This document shows, one piece after another, positions 9,543 through 16,061 of a stretch of DNA of 16,061 nt. The notes beneath the pieces were generated by a model, which saw only the letters and a list, made by a program, of their open reading frames with translations, was not told the origin of the DNA and did no database searches. The translations under genes and the position numbers were made by a program. Positions within the stretch are counted from its first letter, which is position 1. Each line of letters begins with the position of its first letter. The stretch comes from Tritrichomonas foetus (lineage: Eukaryota > Parabasalia > Tritrichomonadida > Tritrichomonadidae): positions 1-16,061 of the forward strand of contig MLAK01001164.1 of assembly GCA_001839685.1 (NCBI GenBank), read 5' to 3'.

Positions 9543-10577
9543 TTATGCAGGAATTTGATTATTTTGTAATAATCCCACTCTCGACATTGGAACCAATCTC
9601 ATTCCACTTATGAAAACACTAAATGGAGCAGGAAGTCCTGTTATTGGGCACACTGAATCAAGCTTTGTCACCTCTTCACAGCGAGGAATGAGTGACATGA
9701 TTTCATCAAAAGGTTCAGAAGTTGAATCACTTGCATCAAGAGATGAAATTTCCACAAGCTTTCCTTCATTTGCAAGTGCATCTGCCCAATCGCCTAAACC
9801 TTTAAATCGTTGTCCTTCATCAACACCAATCACCTGATAGTCTTTCAAATCATCAACTTTTGGTAATTTCTTTGTAACAATTCCATTATACTTTTCAATT
9901 CCTTTCATATCTTTTGTTGTTATTAAACAAAGTCTTTTTCCAGCATATTGATGTCTTTTGAGGATTCGCATCAATTCTGTAGTTTTTCCAGAATTGACAG
10001 GTCCAATGGTCAAATGAATTTCACCTCTAGTTCGACTATGGAAGTAAGAAGCTCTCGAAGCAGCTCGATACATGTCAGCGCCTCCAATTAACTCTATTTC
10101 CGTGTTATTTACAATTCGTTGAGAAAAGGGCGCATCCCTTCCGGTTTCTGTACAAACTGCCGATAGTTTGGTCAGAATTTCACATCGAGAAATTAGATTC
10201 AAAATATGGCCGAATGGTTTTCTCTGAAATGTTCCATCGAGGCCTGCAACGATAACAACCTTTCCATTGTTTGCTAACCTTTCAGAAAATTCAACGACAT
10301 CCGAGAAAAATTGTGCTTCATCAACACCAATAACATCATAGTTCATACACTCGGTGAAGTAAACCATCAATTCGCGGCAACTGATAGCTGGTCGTGTTTC
10401 TAAGTCGTGTGTGGCGACAGAATCAAGAGAATAGCGATTGTCTTTGGAATATTTCATGATGACACATTTTTTATGTGCAAGTTCGGCGCGGTCAACTCGA
10501 CGGAGCATTTCGGTTGTCTTTCCAGCGAACATTGGTCCAATAATTAACTCGATTCTTCCTGAGGGGTTCGTAATCAT
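9543..10577 (-). CDS. TK: Thymidine kinase (TK1 type) with two tandem TK domains
   Basis: 344 residues, about one and a half times a usual TK1-type enzyme. It transfers phosphate from ATP to thymidine for dTTP salvage, probably in the cytosol. Domain 1 (about 8-181) is complete: P-loop GPMFAGKTT (14-22), DEAQFF (86-91) with the catalytic Glu, LDGTFQRKPF (113-122) and the substrate lasso IGGADMYRAASRASYF (164-179). Domain 2 (about 185-328) is shorter: P-loop GPVNSGKTT (192-200), DEGQRF (253-258), LDASDSTSEPF replacing the LDGTFQRKPF loop, and no lasso. It is therefore probably not a normal nucleoside kinase. The structural zinc site is also lost: of the four usual cysteines only the first (C142) remains in domain 1, with T145, A173 and A176 in the other positions. 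Tandem TK fusions with one active domain are known in trypanosomes, so this arrangement has a precedent. The start gives a natural N-terminus just before the first β-strand and follows initiator-like sequences. Confidence 0.93.
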   Translation of the reverse strand: MITNPSGRIELIIGPMFAGKTTEMLRRVDRAELAHKKCVIMKYSKDNRYSLDSVATHDLETRPAISCRELMVYFTECMNYDVIGVDEAQFFSDVVEFSERLANNGKVVIVAGLDGTFQRKPFGHILNLISRCEILTKLSAVCTETGRDAPFSQRIVNNTEIELIGGADMYRAASRASYFHSRTRGEIHLTIGPVNSGKTTELMRILKRHQYAGKRLCLITTKDMKGIEKYNGIVTKKLPKVDDLKDYQVIGVDEGQRFKGLGDWADALANEGKLVEISSLDASDSTSEPFDEIMSLIPRCEEVTKLDSVCPITGLPAPFSVFISGMRLVPMSRVGLLQNNQIPA

Positions 10578-10589
10578 TGGATAAATAAA

Positions 10590-10595
10590 TTGTGA
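10590..10595 (-). promoter_or_regulatory. Possible initiator for TK
   Basis: The minus strand reads TCACAA, compatible with the TCA-Y-W-W initiator, with the A 16 bases before the TK ATG. A CCTTT box lies a few bases further up and could serve instead. Confidence 0.4.
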
Positions 10596-10601
10596 CTGAT
10601 G

Positions 10602-10606
10602 AAAGG
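10602..10606 (-). promoter_or_regulatory. CCTTT (M5-type) element upstream of TK
   Basis: The minus strand reads CCTTT about 25 bases before the TK ATG. In T. vaginalis this motif (M5) replaces the initiator at some genes and transcription begins at its second C. Five bases are weak evidence alone; position and context support it. Confidence 0.35.
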
Positions 10607-10623
10607 TAAACTTTTTGAGTAAG

Positions 10624-10635
10624 TTCCCGCCAAAA
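10624..10635 (-). promoter_or_regulatory. E2F-like site upstream of TK
   Basis: The minus strand reads TTTTGGCGGGAA, a perfect match to the classical E2F/DP site TTTSGCGGGAA. It stands about 50 bases before the ATG of thymidine kinase, a typical S-phase gene. It is one of very few GC-rich words in this AT-rich region. Function is inferred from the match and the target gene. Confidence 0.5.
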
Positions 10636-10736
10636 AAAAAAATTGTACGTTAACTCACTTTTCAGTCACATATCATATTAACTTTTTCAGATTTTATATG
10701 TCCTGATCGTTCCTTTCAAATTGATAAAAATGCCAA

Positions 10737-10766
10737 CTATTGAAACCTATGAATTTTTTTCAATAG
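10737..10766. repeat. Inverted repeat in the TK/VOC intergenic region
   Basis: CTATTGAAA (10737-10745) and TTTCAATAG (10758-10766) are exact inverted copies with a 12-base spacer. It could be a hairpin or a dimeric protein site in the divergent promoter; chance cannot be excluded in AT-rich DNA. Confidence 0.45.
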
Positions 10767-10917
10767 GTCATTCAAAATTTCATGAATCGAACTTTTTCAT
10801 AAAACAATATTTTCTTCACCAACTAACTTCAGTTTTCTTTTTCTTCTTTTTTAACTCCATTTACTTACCTCTATCTGAAGAAACAATTTTCTTATTTTTT
10901 CTTCATGTGATTCAAAA

Positions 10918-10928
10918 TCACTTCACTT
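10918..10928 (+). promoter_or_regulatory. Initiator of the VOC gene
   Basis: TCACTT occurs twice in overlap (10918-10923 and 10923-10928), fitting the TCA-Y-W-W initiator, with the putative +1 A at 10920 or 10925, 6-11 bases before the ATG at 10931. This decides the start codon against an upstream in-frame ATG at 10730. Confidence 0.65.
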
Positions 10929-10930
10929 TG

Positions 10931-11350
10931 ATGCTTTCGACCATCAGCAAACGTTTCTTACCTCAAATTAAAGGCCTGGTCACTGGCCTCCAACACATTG
11001 GCGTACCAACCCGTGACATTGAACGAACAAAAAAGTTTTATAAATCTCTTGGATTTGACATCGTCCATGAAACATTGAACAAGACTGCAAATGAACGAGT
11101 GGCGTTCATGCGCTTAAAGAATGTAACAATAGAAACATGGGAAAATCCAGCGCCTGAAAGATTTGGTGCAATTGATCACGTTGCTCTCGATGTTACTGAT
11201 GTTGACAAAGTTTTCAAAGAATTGAAAGAAGAAGGATATAAAGTTCTTGACAATGAAGTCCAATTTCTGCCATTTTGGTCAAAAGGAGTTCGATTTTTCA
11301 CGATTGAAGGACCAAATAGCGAGAAAATTGAGTTTAGTCAAATGCTTTAA
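10931..11350 (+). CDS. Glyoxalase/VOC-fold protein, probably hydrogenosomal
   Basis: 139 residues from the ATG at 10931. The two βαβββ halves of the vicinal oxygen chelate fold cover about 18-74 and 79-136. The four metal-ligand positions are filled: His22 (LQHIGVPT), Glu68 (TIETWE), His83 (IDHVALDV) and Glu134 (KIEFSQ), so a metal-dependent enzyme such as lactoylglutathione lyase-like or epimerase-like is likely. The exact substrate cannot be read from sequence. The first nine residues, MLSTISKRF, match trichomonad hydrogenosomal presequences (ML-S/T..., Arg-Phe at the cleavage point) and precede the fold, suggesting import into the hydrogenosome. The body (FYKSLGF, QFLPFW, EGPNSEKIEF) resembles bacterial VOC proteins, hinting at lateral acquisition followed by gain of a targeting signal. 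The initiator just upstream supports this start. The stop is in a TAAA context, as in the trichomonad polyadenylation signal. Confidence 0.85.
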   Translation: MLSTISKRFLPQIKGLVTGLQHIGVPTRDIERTKKFYKSLGFDIVHETLNKTANERVAFMRLKNVTIETWENPAPERFGAIDHVALDVTDVDKVFKELKEEGYKVLDNEVQFLPFWSKGVRFFTIEGPNSEKIEFSQML

Positions 11351-11606
11351 ACTATAGCATTGTTGGAAAAATCGCACAAACACTGTAAAAGTATAATTCA
11401 AATGACAAAATAAAAAAACATATAAATAAATATATTTTGATTTCTTGAATATTTTGTTCTATCTGATTGAAGTTTGTTTGATTTTATATATTTTTCAATT
11501 CTTTATAACTGAATTACTAAACTTGACGATGAAAATAATCATGTTTGTATGAATTAGTGTTTTCATTGGCTAACAAATAGAGCTTAAAATAGATCCTCAT
11601 AATTAA
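11351..11606. other. Intergenic, no gene seen
   Basis: AT-rich 3' flank of the VOC gene. No structured element was recognised. The TAAA at the VOC stop may act in 3' processing. Confidence 0.45.
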
Positions 11607-12411
11607 CACTGTTTCAATTTCCCCAAATTGTGGAATCATGAAATAAACGATTTGTTGAAAAGCATATATTTTTTCGATCTAGAATGGAGAGTTCCAAAAC
11701 CTTTTGATTCTCATAATAGTTGATCATTGTCTTATATGTGATTTAGATTATAATCAGTCTGATGTTGAAAATAAACGCGTAACCTGCCAAGATCCAAATA
11801 ATTATGTAGATCAAACAACCTATCAATGGGTTTCTAAAAATCCACTACCATAAAATATTTAGGGCATCTCTCCTCGATGAAAAATCTAATTAACTCTATT
11901 ATCTATCCCATCAATGATCAATTCCAAGAAGGATATAATGAATCACTTCAGAATCAAAATCAAAATAATTGTTGGCTTAAATAATTTATTTTCTTAACAA
12001 TATTATTAACTCTTGAGCCTTAATTGTGAGTAAATGTATCATCAAAATTAATTCATATTATGTTCTTTTGAACGATTAAGTATTCTTTTGTCTTCATTCT
12101 AATCTTTGCCATTTTTAATAATGTTTGCTCACATCAAAAAAATAGACAATAAAAGATGCAGTCATAAAGATTTGTATCAAAGTTAGGATATGAGTATCTA
12201 AACGGTCGTCTATTATTTCAATGTATAATTGGTTAACTAATTCGAGTTTGTTTATTTCACATCAAGCGATGTTGAAGACAATGAAAATGATTTAATTGAG
12301 AAAATCATGTCATGCATTGTTCAATCGAAGTGCATTTTGATCAAATGTTAGTTTTCATATTGATTTTGTGAATCGGATCAATGATTCTGTAAAATTTTAT
12401 CGTTTTCATGA
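11607..12411 (+). pseudogene. Possible decayed 5' part of the Sfi1-like gene
   Basis: Coding-like plus-strand frames follow one another with shifts and stops: 11607-11720 (38 codons, contains DLEWRVPKPFDSHNS), 11710-11850 (47 codons, contains QDPNNYVDQTTYQW), 11849-11890, 11883-11981 (33 codons, contains YPINDQFQEGYNESLQNQ), 12241-12348 (36 codons, contains TSSDVEDNENDLIEKI) and 12341-12436 (32 codons, contains HIDFVNRINDSVKFYRF). The last overlaps the open frame that enters the long ORF. No splice-site pair of the trichomonad type (GTAYGT...ACTAACACACAG) was found to join them. They may be the eroded 5' half of the downstream gene or a separate dead gene. 11985-12240 shows nothing. Chance open frames in AT-rich DNA are the main alternative. 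Confidence 0.38.
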
Positions 12412-14328
12412 AATTATAAACGTGCGAAAGCAAAAATAATCACGAATTTCCCAGGAAAATCGAATTTTTCTGCAAGAAAACTGAAGCCAGAGGGAATTCC
12501 ACTTCCAAAAGTGTATGTTCCTCCTGTCATAAATCTGGTTACCTTCTTCAAAAAATATATTTTATGGAAGAAATTAAATAAAACAAAAAGCTTCTTTTCT
12601 TTATATTTATCTGTTATAAAAATCGAGAAAATTGTTAAAAGGAAGATTTTTTCTCGATGGAAATTTAAATTTCGTTGGATATCAATGCGTCAGAAAATGC
12701 GAACAATCGAATTTAAAAATTATAAAGAAAATTTAAAGATTCCACTTTTTTGGAATTACTTGGCAAATGATTTACTCGATTATTATAAAAAAGCTTCTTT
12801 AACTGCTGTCCAAAATTATTCTCATAAAAAATTGATAAAACAAGATTATTTTGAAATATGGATGATTAAATTTTACCGAAAAGTTGTACGGAAAGAAAAA
12901 ATGAGGAAGTTATTTCAAATTATGGTTAGAAACTATACTATTCAATTTCATCTTTCTATTATGAATGTTGCTGTTCATGAAATGATGAGGAAAAAATGGA
13001 AAAATATGACGATGAAAATAAAAATTCCTTCTTTATTATTAATTGATTGGCAAATACTTTGTCATGATTTGGTTAATAATCAGAAAATAAAGATATTAAA
13101 AAGAGAGAAGAAGCGATTAAATATTAGAAGGTTTTTCAAAAGATGGGTTTTCCAAAATAAGAAAAATCATTTCATTCAACAAAGAAGTTACTTATTATTA
13201 AAAGAATATTTTGACAAATGGAACCAATTGAAAGATGTTAAACAAAAGTGTATCAAAATATCAGGTACATTATTATCAGATTCTTTAAATGAATATTATC
13301 AAGTTCAAATGCTAAAATCAGCTACTATCATTCAAAAATGGTATAAAAATGTGAAATTTTTCAAAAAGCTCGAGAATTTATATAATTTGGAATTAGATTT
13401 CGATAATATGTTAAGCATTTTCTCAAAACCTTTCATAAAGAAAGTTAATATTTCTCCTGGAATTAAATTAGGAAATGATATAGAGGAGTTGAAAAACAAA
13501 TTTCTTCCAAATGATTTCTTTTCGCAAAACTTTTCATCATTACAAAAATTAACAAATGTAAACAAAATTATTAATTATAAAAAATCAATTAGAACAGAAT
13601 TAATTGATAAACGCAACATATCTATTTTTTATCAAACAGATATTAAATTAGATATTTGTACATCTCTAACTGTAAGTCAATCTTTTGATAATTGCACCAT
13701 TTTAAATAATTATTATTCTCCAAAAATTCATATTAACTCATTAAAAATGATGAAGCCTATTGTTCCGAGATTTCGATATATTGTTCCTCTTAGGTTATGT
13801 GATCTTCTTACATTTAACAAGCTCGTTGTTCATGAATTTGAAATTTCTTATGATCCTGTTATGTTTCAAGGAATTGATGACGAAATTAAATACCTTTTCA
13901 TAAAAACTTATTTCAAGCCAAAGTTTCAATTTAACACTTTGATGAACAATAATTCCATTTCCAGTATTCTTTTCCGTTTATCTAATGTTCGTTTTTCGCC
14001 ATATCATTTATCGAAACATCAAATCCGGAAAATTACTGAATTTATTGAACCTTTATTATATACAATAATTCTAGATAGATTTAATGCTGCATTTTCGGCA
14101 AATTATGAGCAATGTCCAACATTCAAATCACCAAAGATGTTTTGTGATGAATCGTATCTATCAAATGGCCTATTTTATAAGTCTAAAACTAATACATCTG
14201 AAAGTGTGAATAAATACACAGGTAATAAGAGAAACCCAATTGTGAAAAGGAACAGACAAATGATTAACATGCGATCAAATCAAAATTTCCCAAAAAACAA
14301 GAATAATAATATTAAGAAACCCAAATGA
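12412..14328 (+). CDS. Sfi1-like, Trp-repeat and IQ-motif protein; 5' end unresolved
   Basis: A continuous frame from 12412 (stop TGA at 12409-12411) to TAA at 14326-14328, 638 codons. There is no ATG in frame before 12684; using that ATG gives about 547 residues. Repeats with aromatic-x-x-Trp cores, as in Sfi1 centrin-binding repeats, occur with Trp codons at 12658 (IFSRWKFKF), 12751, 12859 (YFEIWMIKF), 12997, 13144 (RFFKRWVFQ) and 13219 (YFDKWNQL), spaced mostly 25-46 codons. An IQ-like helix follows (SATIIQKWYKNVKFFKK, Trp codon at 13339). The repeat before 12684 implies that coding began upstream. Sfi1-type proteins bind centrin at basal bodies and spindle poles, so a cytoskeletal role is a reasonable guess. 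The C-terminal half is Lys/Asn/Ile-rich with no domain recognised. No initiator precedes 12684. It may be the surviving 3' part of a broken gene. Confidence 0.55.
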   Translation, partial: NYKRAKAKIITNFPGKSNFSARKLKPEGIPLPKVYVPPVINLVTFFKKYILWKKLNKTKSFFSLYLSVIKIEKIVKRKIFSRWKFKFRWISMRQKMRTIEFKNYKENLKIPLFWNYLANDLLDYYKKASLTAVQNYSHKKLIKQDYFEIWMIKFYRKVVRKEKMRKLFQIMVRNYTIQFHLSIMNVAVHEMMRKKWKNMTMKIKIPSLLLIDWQILCHDLVNNQKIKILKREKKRLNIRRFFKRWVFQNKKNHFIQQRSYLLLKEYFDKWNQLKDVKQKCIKISGTLLSDSLNEYYQVQMLKSATIIQKWYKNVKFFKKLENLYNLELDFDNMLSIFSKPFIKKVNISPGIKLGNDIEELKNKFLPNDFFSQNFSSLQKLTNVNKIINYKKSIRTELIDKRNISIFYQTDIKLDICTSLTVSQSFDNCTILNNYYSPKIHINSLKMMKPIVPRFRYIVPLRLCDLLTFNKLVVHEFEISYDPVMFQGIDDEIKYLFIKTYFKPKFQFNTLMNNNSISSILFRLSNVRFSPYHLSKHQIRKITEFIEPLLYTIILDRFNAAFSANYEQCPTFKSPKMFCDESYLSNGLFYKSKTNTSESVNKYTGNKRNPIVKRNRQMINMRSNQNFPKNKNNNIKKPK

Positions 14329-15343
14329 ATTTGTAATTCACCCTTGTTAGTAAATAAAACAATTTAGATTTTGTAATGATAATTCTTTTTTTTAATAGGA
14401 CAATTACCCATGGCTTTTTTAGAAGGCGAACTGATAATTCAATTGAATATGAACAATTATTTATTTTCAATATTGAATATCTTCTGAATTAACTATTGAA
14501 TAAAAAACAATGTAGTTAATTGAAATATATCATTGAAAAAAGCGGGTAAATTTAACCAACTCATGTTCATTGCGATCATATATTATTTAATAATCCATAA
14601 TTTGTTAAAATAATCATATTTATATATTAATAGATATAATTTAAATAAAAATATAAAATTAATCTTATTGATATTAGATATTTATTGAGTTATTAACATT
14701 TTATATAATACAATGGTATTTTCATCGCTCTAGTCTCAATTTTATAACATCACTTTCAAAAATTTCTATAATTCTCATATTTATCAACAAAAACACAGAA
14801 TGGCAATTATAAAAATATTGAAATATCAATATGCAACATTTCACTGTAAAATAATCAAATTCAGATCTAATTCGAAAAGCTTATGTGTCTATCATAAATT
14901 TATTCAATTTACTATTTGTTATTACACAAATTCACCAATAATCATTCAAAAAATTCTGAATCGACAGATGTATACAAACTAACTAGCTCTAGATGTAGAA
15001 GACTATTGAGAGATCTAAATGAATAATTGTTGATATTATTGTCATCTAAATATTATTTAATTGTAATCCTATTAATAATATATAAATATTATAATTTAAA
15101 AATCAAGATACAGAGAAAACCAAATCCAAAAAAAAATTGTGAGAAAAAAATAAACCCCACAGAAATTTCTGAGAATTATTGAGATAAAAAGTGATTTTAT
15201 AGCATTAATATCTTGATTATTTCTTATCATAAATCGTGCTTTTTATTATCATATGACCCTCCATCGAAAATTATAATGTTTTCCAAAATACAAAAATGAA
15301 GTATAAAAAAAATATTAATAATTTTGATATAAATAAAAAAAAT
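14329..15343. other. Very AT-rich intergenic stretch
   Basis: No gene supported. G+C is clearly lower than in the coding parts, with long A/T alternations near 14580-14700 and 15030-15100. A 60-codon ATG frame at 14800-14982 has no initiator, no domain and an AT-driven composition, so it was not called. Confidence 0.55.
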
Positions 15344-16061
15344 TTAGGCATCAATGAGAAGATTACGAATGTTTTGCCATCTAAATGGCGAGTCATCAGA
15401 AAATTCACTTGGCATCGAGTCTGGAAAAAAACATATTGGATTCCATTTTTCTTGATTTGGTCTTTCAATCGTTGTATCTGTATCCCTGCTTGAGAATGTG
15501 CTGTTGAGGACTGCCAGTCTATTTTCTTCATATACTAAAATTTTATGACAGAAAAGATTTCAATACATTCATATTTGTCAAATGGAAATTGAATTAATTC
15601 AACATCACTGAGTTAAAACTATCAAAATTTTCGCGATTTTTAATTAAAAATCGATAGAAGAAGTGTAAATAGAATTATGGGAAGCAGTATTATAATCTTT
15701 GTGATTCTTGGAAAAAAAGCTTCTCACAATTTTTTTTTAGGCTTTCTCCAAAATCGCTCTTTTTTCGGTTTAATTGTTGCAAAATTTCAAAACTATGAAT
15801 AAATATGGCTCATAACTATAAAAAATAGATTTAACAATTGACTGAAAGCTGTTCACCCGAAAACTGAAACAATAGCTTCTTCAGAATCATTTTCGAAATA
15901 TTTTTGAATTCGGCCATTTGCGAAGTTTGCGATAAGGGAAATTTTCGTCATTCTTTTAGCTATTTGGGTTTTGATTTTTGACTGATGGTATTAAGTAATA
16001 CTGATGATAAGGATCATTTTAGTGATTTCGTACGTTAAGACTATTTGGTTTGTATACATCT
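15344..16061 (-). pseudogene. Possible decayed gene running off the right edge
   Basis: Minus-strand coding-like frames follow each other in order with stops and shifts: 16059-15856 (one phase, interrupted by TAA at 15993-15991; contains MTKISLIANFANGRIQKYF), 15880-15773 (contains FQSIVKSIFYSYEPYLFIV), 15809-15693 (contains LNRKKSDFGESLKKNCEK), 15674-15597, 15612-15538 and 15559-15347 (71 open codons without ATG; contains RPNQEKWNPICFFPDSMPS), ending at TAA 15344-15346. Base composition is richer in G+C than the preceding spacer. The 71-codon run is long for chance in this DNA. Family not recognised; the 5' end lies beyond the window. Confidence 0.4.

Larger units (their letters stand above)
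10578..10930. promoter_or_regulatory. Divergent intergenic promoter region, TK / VOC gene
   Basis: About 350 bases separate the oppositely directed TK and VOC genes, so both promoters lie here. Minus-strand elements for TK cluster at 10590-10635 (initiator-like, CCTTT, E2F-like). A plus-strand initiator for the VOC gene sits at 10918-10928. Between them are an inverted repeat (10737-10766) and pyrimidine-rich runs. The VOC frame is open back to 10721, but its upstream part is Phe-rich and unlike coding sequence. Confidence 0.6.

Noticed and set aside
10645..10832. Possible 5' UTR intron: GTACGT at 10645 and ACTAACTTCAG at 10822
   Set aside because: The 3' motif is one base short and diverges from ACTAACACACAG. 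The sequence after it is not coding, and the proposed upstream exon is the TK promoter.
10721..10930. Upstream in-frame extension of the VOC protein (ATG at 10730)
   Set aside because: The extra 67 residues are Phe/Ile-rich with no domain, and the initiator sequence and hydrogenosomal leader both sit at the ATG at 10931.
12513..12518. GTATGT, a possible 5' splice site near the start of the Sfi1-like frame
   Set aside because: No ACTAACACACAG-type 3' site follows, and the frame reads through openly with repeat character.
14800..14982. 60-codon plus-strand ORF
   Set aside because: It lies in the most AT-rich spacer, has no initiator, no domain and a composition that base content alone explains.
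15271..15531. 86-codon minus-strand ORF beginning MKKIDWQ
   Set aside because: Its end is a Phe/Leu run from A/T homopolymers. The overlapping 71-codon frame has a more protein-like composition, so this is better seen as another phase of the same broken region.

Overview
The window looks like nuclear DNA of a parabasalid (trichomonad), probably Tritrichomonas. This is an inference from several signs that agree. The DNA is AT-rich with compact intron-free genes. A TCAYWW initiator-like sequence lies a few bases before several start codons, and an AGCGGTTA box (trichomonad M3 type) and a CCTTT box (M5 type) lie before two others. One gene carries a short MLS...RF hydrogenosome-type presequence, and there is a protein kinase–Sel1 repeat fusion of the kind abundant in these genomes. 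No bacterial operons, Shine-Dalgarno sites, tRNA, rRNA, CRISPR array or transposase were seen.

Layout. 268-1719 (-) encodes a seven-TM GOST/Lung-7TM-type Golgi protein. 1730-3742 has no intact gene, but its minus strand at about 2309-3354 has broken coding-like frames. 3743-7294 (-) encodes VPS15, the pseudokinase/HEAT/WD40 scaffold of the class III PI3-kinase. 7670-9046 (-) is a broken kinase–Sel1 gene. 9543-10577 (-) is a thymidine kinase made of two TK domains in tandem, diverging from 10931-11350 (+), a small glyoxalase-fold (VOC) protein with a probable hydrogenosomal presequence. 12412-14328 (+) is a long Lys/Asn-rich frame with Sfi1-like Trp repeats and an IQ-like motif; it has no ATG at its 5' end and is preceded by broken coding-like frames from about 11607. 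14329-15343 is very AT-rich and appears empty. 15344-16061 (-) holds another set of broken frames running off the right edge.

The genes do not form a pathway. They are independent units: membrane trafficking (GOST, VPS15), DNA precursor salvage (TK), possibly hydrogenosomal metabolism (VOC), possibly centrin/basal body (Sfi1-like) and a dead signalling gene. The most interesting points are the tandem TK with a lost zinc site and an E2F-like element in its promoter, the hydrogenosome-targeted VOC protein, and the contrast between long clean genes and intervening stretches that look like decayed genes. The decayed-gene calls outside the kinase–Sel1 locus are tentative: in DNA this AT-rich, open frames of 30-50 codons also occur by chance.
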